NCBI RefSeq assembly: GCF_030816195.1
Contig: NZ_JAUSXS010000001.1
Span: forward strand, 620,001 to 684,000
Length of the DNA stretch: 64,000 bases
Direction: 5' to 3'
Source of the DNA: Pseudomonas sp. W4I3
GTDB taxonomy: Bacteria > Pseudomonadota > Gammaproteobacteria > Pseudomonadales > Pseudomonadaceae
Shown here: piece after piece, positions 44,971 through 54,331 of the stretch
Numbering within the stretch: position 1 is the first letter of the stretch
Layout: each line of letters starts with the position of its first letter
Position numbers and translations under genes: made by a program
The notes under the pieces: model-generated
Seen by the model: the letters and a program-made list of their open reading frames with translations, nothing else
What the model was told of the DNA's origin: nothing
Database searches by the model: none

Positions 44971-45040
44971 CTGCGACGGCACCGGGTGCGGTGGTATCCT
45001 GTGCGCCCATTTGCCGCCGACGCCCAATGGCCTCGCGTAG

Positions 45041-45996
<956 letters not shown>

Positions 45997-45997
<1 letters not shown>

Positions 45998-46815
45998 TGG
46001 ATCGTTATGTTGTCTTCGGCAACCCCATCGGTCACAGCAAGTCGCCGTTGATTCACCGGATGTTCGCCGAGCAGACCGGTGAGCAGCTGGACTACAGCAC
46101 ACTGCTCGCGCCGCTGGAGGATTTCACCGGCTGCGCCCGTGAGTTCTTTCAACACGGCCGTGGTGCGAACGTCACGGTGCCGTTCAAGGAAGACGCTTTC
46201 CGGCTGGCCAACACCCTCACCGAGCGTGCCCGGCGCGCCGGTGCGGTGAATACCCTGAGCAAGCTGGCCGACGGCACATTGCTGGGCGATAACACCGACG
46301 GCGCCGGACTGGTGCGCGATCTCACGGTGAACGCCGGGCTGAAGCTGCACGGCAAGCGCATCCTGCTGCTGGGCGCCGGGGGCGCGGTACGCGGGGTGCT
46401 GGAACCGCTGCTCGCCGAAAAACCGGCCTCGCTGATTATCGCCAACCGCACCGTCGAAAAGGCTGAAGTACTGGCTGAGCTGTTCGACGATCTGGGCCCG
46501 GTGTCTGCCAGTGGTTTCGACTGGCTGCGTGAGCCGGTGGACGTGATCATCAATGCCACCTCCGCCAGCCTGTCAGGCGATATGCCGCCGATTGCCGCGA
46601 GCCTGATCGAGCCGGGCAACACGGTCTGCTACGACATGATGTACGCCAAGGAACCCACCGTGTTCTGCCGCTGGGCTGAAGAACAGGGTGCTGCGGTAGC
46701 GATAGACGGCTTGGGCATGCTGGTGGAGCAAGCAGCGGAAGCGTTCTTCCTGTGGCGCGGCGTGCGCCCGGATTCGGCGCCGGTGCTGGCCGAACTGCGC
46801 CGCCAACTGGCCTGA
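45997..46815 (+). CDS. aroE: Shikimate dehydrogenase
   Basis: This 272-residue NADPH enzyme reduces 3-dehydroshikimate to shikimate in aromatic synthesis. The substrate site NPIGHSKSP (residues 9-17), the catalytic Lys64 in [10 protein letters not shown], and the NADP loop GAGGAVRG near residue 127 are present. ATG 45997 is chosen; a GTG one codon earlier is also in frame. It is coupled to hemF and ends at a hairpin terminator after a REP cluster. Confidence 0.97.
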
Positions 46816-46827
46816 CGCCATTCAAAC

Positions 46828-46849
46828 TGTGGGAGGGGGCTTGCCCCAA
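46828..46849 (+). repeat. Single REP sequence
   Basis: A solo REP of the GTGGGAGGGGGC type stands 12 bases past the aroE stop, directly before a REPIN of another class. No partner in the opposite orientation is nearby. Confidence 0.8.
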
Positions 46850-46862
46850 TGCCACTGCTTTT

Positions 46863-46961
46863 TGTAGGAGCGAGCTTGCTCGCGAAGAACTCAGGGCCAC
46901 CGCGTTTATCCAGAATGAACGCGTTGCCTGGGCGTTTTTCGCGAGCAAGCTCGCTCCTACA
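46863..46961. repeat. REPIN of a second class
   Basis: A forward repeat (46863-46885, core TGTAGGAGCGAGC) and its inverted copy (46940-46961) enclose about 54 bases. The sequence family differs from the GTGGGAGGGGGC elements elsewhere in the window. It can form a long hairpin in the aroE-sulP gap. Confidence 0.85.
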
Positions 46962-46982
46962 GTGACCTCGCTCGCTTAACTG

Positions 46983-47006
46983 ACTGGCGTTGGAGCCAGT
47001 TTTTTG
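46983..47006 (+). terminator. Intrinsic terminator after aroE
   Basis: Arms ACTGGC (46983-46988) and GCCAGT (46995-47000) around a six-base loop are followed by T5. It lies past the REP cluster, between aroE and the convergent sulP gene. Confidence 0.7.
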
Positions 47007-47013
47007 ACCGTGT

Positions 47014-48582
47014 TCAGTCTTGGAAATGGATGGGGCAGTTGTCGGCGCCTTCCAGTTTCCTCAGTTCTTCAACCACTTGTGGCCGGGCCCCGCGCAACGT
47101 CAGGCTGCGCCCCAACCCCGCCAACCGCCGTGCTTCCTGGTGCAGCATCTCCACCCCGGAGTAGTCGATGAAGTTGATCTGCTGCGACTCGATCACCACC
47201 CGCTCGCCCTGCAAGCGTTGCAGGCGCACTTGCAGGTAGTGGCTGGCGCCAAAAAAGATCGAGCCGCCTACCCTCAATACATCCTCGTCACCGTCGCGCC
47301 AGTGCTGAACCCGTGGTTGCGAGGTGCGCTTGAGGTAGAAAAACAGCGACGCGAGCACCCCCGCATAAATCGCCGTCTGCAGTTCCAGCAGCAAGGTGGC
47401 GACGCACGTCAGGCCCATCACCACGAACTCGGCGCGGCTCACGCGGAATAACGCACGGATGGCTCGGTGGTCCACCAGCCCCCAACAGATCAGCAGAATA
47501 CTCGCCGCCATGCTGGGGATCGGAATGTGTGCGATCAACCCCGCGCCAAACAGCGCGAACAGCGCCACCCAGAGCGCGGAAAACACGCCTGCCAGTGGTG
47601 AGCGGGCGCCCGCCTCATAACTGAGGCCGGAGCGGGTGAAGGAACCCGCCGACAAATACCCGGAGAAAAACCCGCCGATGATGTTGGATAAACCTTGGGC
47701 GCGAACCTCCTGATTCGCGTCGAGCACTTGCTGTGACCGCGCCGACAGGGAGCGCGCAATCGACAGGCTGGTCACCAGGCCCAACATGCCCACTGCCACG
47801 GCACTGGGTAGCAAACGCAGGATCGTCTCCAGGTCCATCGGCAGCGCGCGCAAGGGTGGCAGCTTGCCGACAAACGAGCTGACCAGCGCCACATGCCCGA
47901 ACAGCGCTGGGCACAACCATGCGGCCAGGCTGCCCAGGGCCAGGGCGATCAACAGGGTCGGCCAGCGTGGCATCAGGTATTTGAGCAGCACGCCCACCAG
48001 CAAGGTGCCCAAGCCCAGGGCGAGCGAGGCATGGTCCCATTCGCCGGCATGCTCGAGCAGCGCCAGCAGGCTGTCGATGGCGGTGGCCTGGCTCGGAACG
48101 TCCAGCCCCAGCAGGTTGGGCACCTGACCGAGGGCGATTACCACGGCGGCACCGAGGGTAAAACCGAGCACCACCGAATGGGAGACAAAATTGACCAGCG
48201 CGCCGAAACGCAGCAGGCCCAGTAACCACTGAAACACGCCGGCGAGAAAGGTCAGCAGCAGGATCAAAGTGATGTAATCCTGGGTACCCGGCACCGCCAG
48301 CGGGCTGACACTGGCGTAGAGCACGATGGAGATCGCTGCGGTAGGGCCGCAGATCAGGTGCCATGACGAGCCCCACAGGCAAGCGATCAATACGGGAACA
48401 ATCGCCGCGTAGAGCCCGTATTCCGGTGGTAGCCCTGCGATCAGTGCGTAGGCAATCGACTGCGGCAGTGCGAGCACTGCGCCACTCAGACCCACGATGG
48501 CATCGCGACCGACGCTGGCGCGGGTTTGGCGTGGCAGCCAGTTGAGGAAGGGGAACAGTGTGTGGCGGTTGGGCCGGGACAT
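47014..48582 (-). CDS. SulP-family anion transporter
   Basis: This 522-residue membrane protein is a SulP/SLC26 transporter. It has ten or more hydrophobic segments, the family motif GLPPEYGLYAAIVPVLIACLWG near residue 55, and a C-terminal STAS domain (VVIESQQINFIDYSGVEMLHQEARRL). ATG 48582 (MSRPNRHTLF) is chosen. SulP proteins move sulfate or other anions. Being next to choX and betC, it may take up choline-O-sulfate or handle released sulfate; that is inference. Confidence 0.9.
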   Translation of the reverse strand: MSRPNRHTLFPFLNWLPRQTRASVGRDAIVGLSGAVLALPQSIAYALIAGLPPEYGLYAAIVPVLIACLWGSSWHLICGPTAAISIVLYASVSPLAVPGTQDYITLILLLTFLAGVFQWLLGLLRFGALVNFVSHSVVLGFTLGAAVVIALGQVPNLLGLDVPSQATAIDSLLALLEHAGEWDHASLALGLGTLLVGVLLKYLMPRWPTLLIALALGSLAAWLCPALFGHVALVSSFVGKLPPLRALPMDLETILRLLPSAVAVGMLGLVTSLSIARSLSARSQQVLDANQEVRAQGLSNIIGGFFSGYLSAGSFTRSGLSYEAGARSPLAGVFSALWVALFALFGAGLIAHIPIPSMAASILLICWGLVDHRAIRALFRVSRAEFVVMGLTCVATLLLELQTAIYAGVLASLFFYLKRTSQPRVQHWRDGDEDVLRVGGSIFFGASHYLQVRLQRLQGERVVIESQQINFIDYSGVEMLHQEARRLAGLGRSLTLRGARPQVVEELRKLEGADNCPIHFQD

Positions 48583-48634
48583 CGCAGGCTCGGATTTGAA
48601 GATTGGGCTCAGGTTATCAGTACACACAGGCCTT

Positions 48635-48662
48635 TGTGGGAGGGGGCAAGCCCCCTCCTACA
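48635..48662. repeat. Solo REP-derived palindrome
   Basis: A near-perfect palindrome, TGTGGGAGGGGGC then GCCCCCTCCTACA with two bases between, lies between sulP and choX. It looks like a REPIN whose inner part was lost. On the minus strand it follows choX and could act as a weak terminator or mRNA stabiliser. Confidence 0.8.
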
Positions 48663-48680
48663 TTTGGATCGTGGTGTGTC

Positions 48681-49595
48681 TTAGAGTTTGGCTTTTACAG
48701 CGGCCAAGGCATCCTGCCCGTCCAGGGTTTTAACCCCGTCCAGCCACTTGTCCAACACCGCAGGATTGGCCTTGATCCAGGCCTTCGCGGCATCGGCATT
48801 GCTGAGTTTTTTGTTCGCCACTTCAGCCATGATGCTGTTCTCCATGTCTTGAGTAAAACTCAGGTTGGTCAGCAGTTTCCCCACATTCGGACAGGCTTGC
48901 GCATAACCCTTGCGGGTCAGGGTGTAGACGCTGCCGGTGTCGCCAAAATACTGCTCGCCGCCTTTGAGGTAGTGCATTTTCAACTGCACGTTCATCGGGT
49001 GCGGCGTCCAGCCGAGGAAGGTGACGAAGCGCTGTTTCTTCACCGCCCGCGAGACTTCGGCGAGCATCGCCTGTTCACTCGACTCGATCAGCTTCCACTG
49101 GCCAAGCTCGAAGTCATTCTTCTTGATGATCTCCTGCAGCGAGATATTCGCCGGTGCGCCGGAGCCGATGCCGTAGATCTTCTTGTCGAACTTGTCGGCG
49201 AATTTATTCAGATCGGCAAAATCATGCACGCCGGCATCCCACACATAGTCCGGCACAGCGAGGGTGAACTCGGTGCCGTCGAGGTTCTTGGCCAGTTGCA
49301 CCACATCGCCATTGGCCACGAACTTGTCATAAAAGCCTTGCTGCGCCGGCATCCAGTTGCCCATGAACACATCAACCTGGCCTTCCTTGAGACCGCCGAA
49401 GGTAATCGGCACCGCCAGCGTGTCGACCTTGGCCTTGTAACCCATGCCGGTCAGCAGGAAGCCGGTAATGGCGTTGGTCGCCGCAATGTCGCTCCAGCCG
49501 GGATCGGCCATTTTCACCGTTTCACAACTGGCGTCGGCGTAGGCGTTGGCGCTGCTCAACGCCAGAATGCCCAGCACTACCGTTAACTTTTGCAT
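48681..49595 (-). CDS. choX: Choline ABC transporter substrate-binding protein
   Basis: This 304-residue periplasmic protein has a signal peptide (cleavage near NAYADAS) and the OpuAC/ProX-type fold. It matches ChoX-like choline binders (ETVKMADPGWSDIAATNAITGFLL, FMGNWMPAQQGFYDKFV, FLGWTPHPMNVQL). It starts 16 bases after betC. No permease or ATPase gene is beside it, so it probably shares those subunits with a system elsewhere. Confidence 0.9.
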   Translation of the reverse strand: MQKLTVVLGILALSSANAYADASCETVKMADPGWSDIAATNAITGFLLTGMGYKAKVDTLAVPITFGGLKEGQVDVFMGNWMPAQQGFYDKFVANGDVVQLAKNLDGTEFTLAVPDYVWDAGVHDFADLNKFADKFDKKIYGIGSGAPANISLQEIIKKNDFELGQWKLIESSEQAMLAEVSRAVKKQRFVTFLGWTPHPMNVQLKMHYLKGGEQYFGDTGSVYTLTRKGYAQACPNVGKLLTNLSFTQDMENSIMAEVANKKLSNADAAKAWIKANPAVLDKWLDGVKTLDGQDALAAVKAKL

Positions 49596-49611
49596 GGCCT
49601 TCCCTCTGTAT

Positions 49612-51126
49612 TTATTGGTTTTGGCAGGGTTGTGGATAACGTGCCTTGCGCTCCAGGTCGTCGAGGTCGATATGGTTGCGCATGTACTGCTGACTGGCGT
49701 CTACCAGCGGCTGGTGGTCCCAGCTCTTGAGCTTGCCCTGGGTCAGTGCTTCGAACACCAGGCGACGGCGGCGTTGGCTGGCGAGCACCTGTTGGTGGAT
49801 CGCCGGGATGTCCCATTTGGCCCGCGCCTCGTTCAAAAATGCCTCGAACAGTGCCTGGTGTTCCGGTGACTGGCTGAGGTTCTCCCGTTCATGCGGGTCG
49901 TTGTGCACATCGAACAGTAGACAAGGGTCGTCTTCGCTGTAGATGAATTTGTAGGCGCCGCGGCGAATCATCATCAGCGGGCTGATGGTGCCTTCGGCCA
50001 TGTATTCGCCAAAGACTTCGTCGTGCCCGCCCTCGCCTTGCAAGTGCGGCAGCAGCGAGTGGCCGTCCAGTGGCAGGCGCGGGTCCAGCTCGCCGCCGGC
50101 CAATTCCACCAGGGTGGGCAGCAGGTCGGCGGTCGAGACGGCCTGGGTCACACGGCGCGCTGCGAATTGCCCCGGTGCGCTGATCAGCAGCGGCACGCGG
50201 GCGGCCATTTCGAACCAGTGCATTTTGTACCAGAGGCCGCGTTCGCCCAGCATGTCGCCGTGGTCACCCGAGAAGATGATCAGGGTGTCATCGGCCAGCC
50301 CGGTGTCTTCCAGAGTTTGCAGCAGCTTGCCGACGTTGCTGTCGATGTAGCTGCAGGCGCCGAAATAGGCACGGCGGGCATCGCGGATCTTATTTACGGG
50401 CAGCGGTTTGTCCCACAGATCGTAGACCTTGAGCAAACGCTGGGAATGCGGGTCGAGATCACCCTGCGCTGGTGTTTCAGGCAAGGGGATGTCGTGGTCG
50501 TCGTACAGGTCCCAGAACGGCTTGGGAATGGTGTACGGATCATGCGGATGGGTCATCGACACGGTCAGGCAGAACGGTTGCTCGCCGCCCTCGCGAATAT
50601 GATCGAAGAGGTATTGCTGGGCCTTGAACACCACCTCTTCGTCAAAATCCAGCTGATTGGTGCGCACGCACGGCCCGGCTTGCAGCACCGAGGACATGTT
50701 GTGATACCAGGTGGGGCGCACATCCGGTTCATCCCAGTTCACCGCCCAACCGTAGTCGGCCGGGTAGATATCGCTGGTCAAGCGCTCTTCATAGCCATGC
50801 AACTGGTCGGGACCGCAGAAATGCATCTTGCCCGACAGCGCGGTGCGGTAGCCGAGGCGACGCAGGTAGTGGGCGTAGGTGGGCACATCGGCTGGGAAGT
50901 CCGCCGCGTTGTCATAAGCGCCAATCTTGCTCGGCAGCTGGCCGCTGACCAAGGTAAAGCGCGATGGCGCGCACAGTGGGCTGTTGCAGTAAGCAGCGTC
51001 GAACACCACAGCGTTTTCGGCGAGGCGGCTCAGGTTCGGTAACTTGATCGGGGAAGGTCCGTAGAACGGCAGCATCGGCGCGGCCATTTGATCGGCCATG
51101 ATGAAAAGAATGTTCTTGCGCTTCAT
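49612..51126 (-). CDS. betC: Choline-sulfatase
   Basis: This 504-residue sulfatase hydrolyses choline-O-sulfate to choline and sulfate. The sulfatase signature CAPSR at residues 52-56 carries Cys52, the residue converted to formylglycine. Metal-site segments FIMADQ (near residue 8) and FSGDHGDMLGERGLW are seen. ATG 51126 is chosen over an in-frame upstream ATG. It is divergent from a LysR gene of the choline-sulfate type and is followed by choX. Confidence 0.95.
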   Translation of the reverse strand: MKRKNILFIMADQMAAPMLPFYGPSPIKLPNLSRLAENAVVFDAAYCNSPLCAPSRFTLVSGQLPSKIGAYDNAADFPADVPTYAHYLRRLGYRTALSGKMHFCGPDQLHGYEERLTSDIYPADYGWAVNWDEPDVRPTWYHNMSSVLQAGPCVRTNQLDFDEEVVFKAQQYLFDHIREGGEQPFCLTVSMTHPHDPYTIPKPFWDLYDDHDIPLPETPAQGDLDPHSQRLLKVYDLWDKPLPVNKIRDARRAYFGACSYIDSNVGKLLQTLEDTGLADDTLIIFSGDHGDMLGERGLWYKMHWFEMAARVPLLISAPGQFAARRVTQAVSTADLLPTLVELAGGELDPRLPLDGHSLLPHLQGEGGHDEVFGEYMAEGTISPLMMIRRGAYKFIYSEDDPCLLFDVHNDPHERENLSQSPEHQALFEAFLNEARAKWDIPAIHQQVLASQRRRRLVFEALTQGKLKSWDHQPLVDASQQYMRNHIDLDDLERKARYPQPCQNQ

Positions 51127-51229
51127 GGTTTCTCGGCATTCCATAGGCAGTGTTTATGTCAATGAGCATGCGGCCCACTGAAAACGCGGTAAAGCCCATG
51201 CAAAACAATGTCTAGGATAAGCTCCGCTT

Positions 51230-52180
51230 ATGTATGAAGCGCTTGGTGACCTCTCCCTTGACCTGTTGCGCGCGTTTGAAGCGGCTGCGCGCCAACGCAG
51301 TTTCACCGCCGCCGCGATGGAGCTGGGCACCACCCAGCCAGCGATCAGCCAGCAGATCAAACGGTTGGAAGAACAACTGGCGATCCGCTTGTTCGATCGC
51401 ATCTACCGTGGCATCGAATTGACCGATGCGGGCGCCCTGCTGTTCGAACAGGTGCAAGCTGGCCTGCAAACCATCAACCTGGGCCTGAGCACGGTCACCC
51501 AGCAGGACCAGCACGAAGTACTGCAAGTGGCCACCGACTTTGCCTTCGCCGCCTACTGGCTGATGCCGCGTCTGCATCGCTTCCATGAGGCCAACCCGCA
51601 GGTCGACGTCAGCCTGGTGACCAGTGAGCGCAACCACGCCAGCCTGCGCAGCGACATTGACGTGGCGGTGCTGTTTGGTGAGGGGCGCTTCAAGCAGGGC
51701 GACAGCCTGTGGCTGTTCAACGAAGAAGTGTTCCCGGTGTGCAGCCCGCAGTGGCTGAAGAACCAGACCGCCCCGCTGACGGTGCAGACACTGCCGGACT
51801 ATCCCTTGCTGCACCTGCGCCAGGAAAACAACAGCCAGTGGTTCGACTGGGCCGGTGTCTTTCGCGAGCTGGGTATCAGCGCCGCGCCCACGCCTGGGCA
51901 ATTGCGTTTCGACAATTACACCCTGCTGATTCAGGCGGCGATTGCCGGCCAGGGCGTCGCCATCGGCTGGCGCCACTTGGTGGACAATCTGCTGGAGCAG
52001 AACTGGCTGTGCCGGCCGATCAGCGACACGGTGATCTCGCGTTTCGGCTATTACGTGGTGCAACCCCAGCGCAAGCGTCGCGGGCAGTTGGTCGAACGGT
52101 TTGTCGAGTGGCTGGTGGCGGAGCAGGCCAGCAGTGCGCAGTCATTGACCGGGCTGGCCCTGCCGTCGATTGCGGTCTAG
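51230..52180 (+). CDS. LysR-type regulator of choline-sulfate use
   Basis: This 316-residue LysR regulator has an N-terminal helix-turn-helix (FEAAARQRSFTAAAMELGTTQPAISQQIKRLE) and a substrate-binding domain. Divergence from betC and similarity to the choline-sulfate regulator family support control of betC-choX. The shared gap is 103 bases. The inducer is presumably choline-O-sulfate or choline. Confidence 0.9.
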   Translation: MYEALGDLSLDLLRAFEAAARQRSFTAAAMELGTTQPAISQQIKRLEEQLAIRLFDRIYRGIELTDAGALLFEQVQAGLQTINLGLSTVTQQDQHEVLQVATDFAFAAYWLMPRLHRFHEANPQVDVSLVTSERNHASLRSDIDVAVLFGEGRFKQGDSLWLFNEEVFPVCSPQWLKNQTAPLTVQTLPDYPLLHLRQENNSQWFDWAGVFRELGISAAPTPGQLRFDNYTLLIQAAIAGQGVAIGWRHLVDNLLEQNWLCRPISDTVISRFGYYVVQPQRKRRGQLVERFVEWLVAEQASSAQSLTGLALPSIAV

Positions 52181-52210
52181 GATCGGCGCACAGTGGATCC
52201 GGAGTCCGTC

Positions 52211-52537
52211 ATGCAACGTATCAAGGGCTATCACGCCCATATCTACTTCGACGCCAGTACGATCGATCAGGCGCGCACCTTGTGTGAAGACGCGGCGGCG
52301 CTCTTCCCGCTGCGCATGGGCCGCGTGCATGAACGCCCTGTGGGCCCTCACCCGGACTGGAGCTGCCAGTTGGCGTTCGAACCGGAATACATTGGCGTGG
52401 TGCTGCCGTGGCTGGCGCTGCATCGCAATGGCCTGGTGGTATTCCTGCATCCCGAAACGGGCGATGACTTGAAGGATCACACCGACTACGCGATCTGGAT
52501 GGGCGCGATGCGCACGCTGGATTTGTCTATTTTTTAA
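52211..52537 (+). CDS. DOPA 4,5-dioxygenase-family protein
   Basis: This 108-residue protein matches the small DOPA-dioxygenase-like family, with GYHAHIYFD near the start, GPHPDWSCQLAF, and HRNGLVVFLHPETGDDLKDHTDYAIWMG near the end. Conserved His residues could bind iron. ATG 52211 with GGAG upstream is preferred over GTG 52193. It stands 30 bases after the LysR gene and may be co-transcribed with it. The true substrate in bacteria is not known to me. Confidence 0.85.
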   Translation: MQRIKGYHAHIYFDASTIDQARTLCEDAAALFPLRMGRVHERPVGPHPDWSCQLAFEPEYIGVVLPWLALHRNGLVVFLHPETGDDLKDHTDYAIWMGAMRTLDLSIF

Positions 52538-52542
52538 CCTAT

Positions 52543-52556
52543 TTGCGTCGACGCAA
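52543..52556. promoter_or_regulatory. Palindrome upstream of the dgo operon
   Basis: TTGCGTCGACGCAA is a perfect 14-base palindrome about 145 bases before dgoK. It may be an operator for an unlinked regulator. The 164-base gap also holds AT-rich sequence near 52620-52635 (TTATTTATATATTG) that could include a -10 box. Confidence 0.4.
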
Positions 52557-52701
52557 TAGTCATCTTCCCAAGAAGGTGTCAGGCTTTTCATGCCGTATTC
52601 CCATTATGTGGGACTGTTATTTATATATTGAGATTTCGCCAGGCATAGGTTTATATTCGCCCATCTGCTTTTTTCAGCACCCACTCATTTCAGGTGAAGC
52701 G

Positions 52702-53661
52702 ATGCAGGCGCAATTAATCGCGCTCGATTGGGGAACAAGCTCCCTTCGTGCTTACAAACTCGGCCCCGCAGGCGTGGTGCTGGAACAACGCTCACTGGCG
52801 TCGGGCATCATGCATTTGCCCAGCGAACCGCGTGACATCGCCGGTGTTCGCTGCAGCAACGGTTTCGAATTGGCCTTTGATACCGCCTGTGGCGATTGGC
52901 TCGACGCCCAGCCTGAACTGCCGGTGATCGCCTGCGGCATGGTCGGCAGTGCCCAGGGTTGGAGCGAAGCGGCTTATCGCGCCACCCCGGTCGATGTCGC
53001 TCGACTAGGCCAGGCGCTGCACAAGGTGCGCAGCGTGCGTGGCGTCGATGTGCATATCGTGCCGGGCGTGATCGAACAGGTCGGCCTGCCCAATGTGATG
53101 CGCGGCGAAGAAACCCAGGTGCTCGGCGTGCTGCACGGGCTTGCGACCGACGTGCTGATCGGCCTGCCGGGCAGCCATTCAAAATGGGTCGAGGTGGTCG
53201 AGGGCTGTATCACGCACTTCGACACGTTCATGACCGGTGAGCTGTTCGCGGTATTGAGCAGCCACAGCATCCTGGGGCGTACCCAGAAACCATCGGAACA
53301 TTTCCAGACCGAGGCATTCGATCGGGGCGTGGGTGTCGCGCTGTCGTCAGACGGCCAACGCGGCGTGCTCTCGACCCTCTTCAGTGCCCGCACCCTCGGG
53401 CTCACCGCCGAACTTACCCCAGAGCAGCAGCCTGACTACCTGTCCGGCCTGCTGATTGGCCATGAGCTCGCCGGTTTACCCGACAGCGCGAAACGCAAGC
53501 CGATCATCCTGGTCGGCGCCGCCGCCCTCTGCGCCCGCTATCAACGCGCCCTCGCCCTTTGCGGCTTTGCCCACGTCAGCCTGGCGCAGGAAGCCAGCGA
53601 GCGCGGCTTGTGGCAACTGGCCGTGGCGGCCGGGCTCACTCAACCTGTAACGGAGGCCTGA
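52702..53661 (+). CDS. dgoK: 2-dehydro-3-deoxygalactonokinase
   Basis: This 319-residue kinase phosphorylates 2-keto-3-deoxygalactonate in the De Ley-Doudoroff pathway. The N-terminal phosphate-binding segment LIALDWGTSSLRAYKL and GLPGSHSKWVEV near residue 155 fit the family. ATG 52702 with AGGTGA upstream gives the normal start; an upstream open frame is discarded. It is one base from dgoA. Confidence 0.94.
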   Translation: MQAQLIALDWGTSSLRAYKLGPAGVVLEQRSLASGIMHLPSEPRDIAGVRCSNGFELAFDTACGDWLDAQPELPVIACGMVGSAQGWSEAAYRATPVDVARLGQALHKVRSVRGVDVHIVPGVIEQVGLPNVMRGEETQVLGVLHGLATDVLIGLPGSHSKWVEVVEGCITHFDTFMTGELFAVLSSHSILGRTQKPSEHFQTEAFDRGVGVALSSDGQRGVLSTLFSARTLGLTAELTPEQQPDYLSGLLIGHELAGLPDSAKRKPIILVGAAALCARYQRALALCGFAHVSLAQEASERGLWQLAVAAGLTQPVTEA

Positions 53662-53662
53662 C

Positions 53663-54283
53663 ATGCTCAAGACAGCACTCGCACAAAACGGTTTGATCGC
53701 AATCCTGCGCGGTGTGCGCCCGGACGAAGCCGAAGCCGTCGGCCAGGTGTTGTACCAGGCCGGCTTTCGCGTGATCGAAGTGCCGCTGAACTCGCCCGAT
53801 CCCTACACCAGCATCCGTACCCTGCGCGACAGCCTGCCTGCTGATTGCGTGATCGGTGCCGGTACGGTGTTGACACCCGAGCAGGTCGAGCAGGTCAAGG
53901 CCGCCGGCGGGCAAGTGATCGTCATGCCCCACAGCGATGCCAAGGTGTTGCGTGCGGCCAAAGCGGCGGGCTTGTACCTGTCGCCGGGCGTCGCCACGCC
54001 GACCGAAGCGTTTGCCGCACTGGCCGAAGGCGCCGACGTATTGAAGCTGTTCCCGGCCGAGCAAATGGGCCCGGCGGTGATCAAGGCCTGGCTGGCGGTA
54101 TTGCCGGCGGGCACGTTGTTGCTGCCGGTCGGCGGTATTACCCCGGACAACATGCAGGTGTTCACCGACGCCGGTGCCAAAGGCTTCGGCCTGGGCTCGG
54201 GCCTGTTCAAACCGGGCATGAGCGTGGAGCAGGTTGCGAGCCGCGCCCAGGCGTATGTCGCGGCCTGGAAAGCCCTCGGCTGA
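53663..54283 (+). CDS. dgoA: 2-dehydro-3-deoxy-6-phosphogalactonate aldolase
   Basis: This 206-residue class I aldolase splits the phosphorylated product of DgoK into pyruvate and glyceraldehyde-3-phosphate. It is a KDPG-aldolase-type barrel with Glu39 (VIEVPL) and the Schiff-base Lys128 in DVLKLFPAEQ. It stands alone, not fused to DgoD as in some older E. coli annotations. dgoD follows after 48 bases. Confidence 0.95.
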   Translation: MLKTALAQNGLIAILRGVRPDEAEAVGQVLYQAGFRVIEVPLNSPDPYTSIRTLRDSLPADCVIGAGTVLTPEQVEQVKAAGGQVIVMPHSDAKVLRAAKAAGLYLSPGVATPTEAFAALAEGADVLKLFPAEQMGPAVIKAWLAVLPAGTLLLPVGGITPDNMQVFTDAGAKGFGLGSGLFKPGMSVEQVASRAQAYVAAWKALG

Positions 54284-54331
54284 TTTCAAGTTTCGCGCCT
54301 GCTGGCGCCGCATCTACAAGAGAGATAACAG

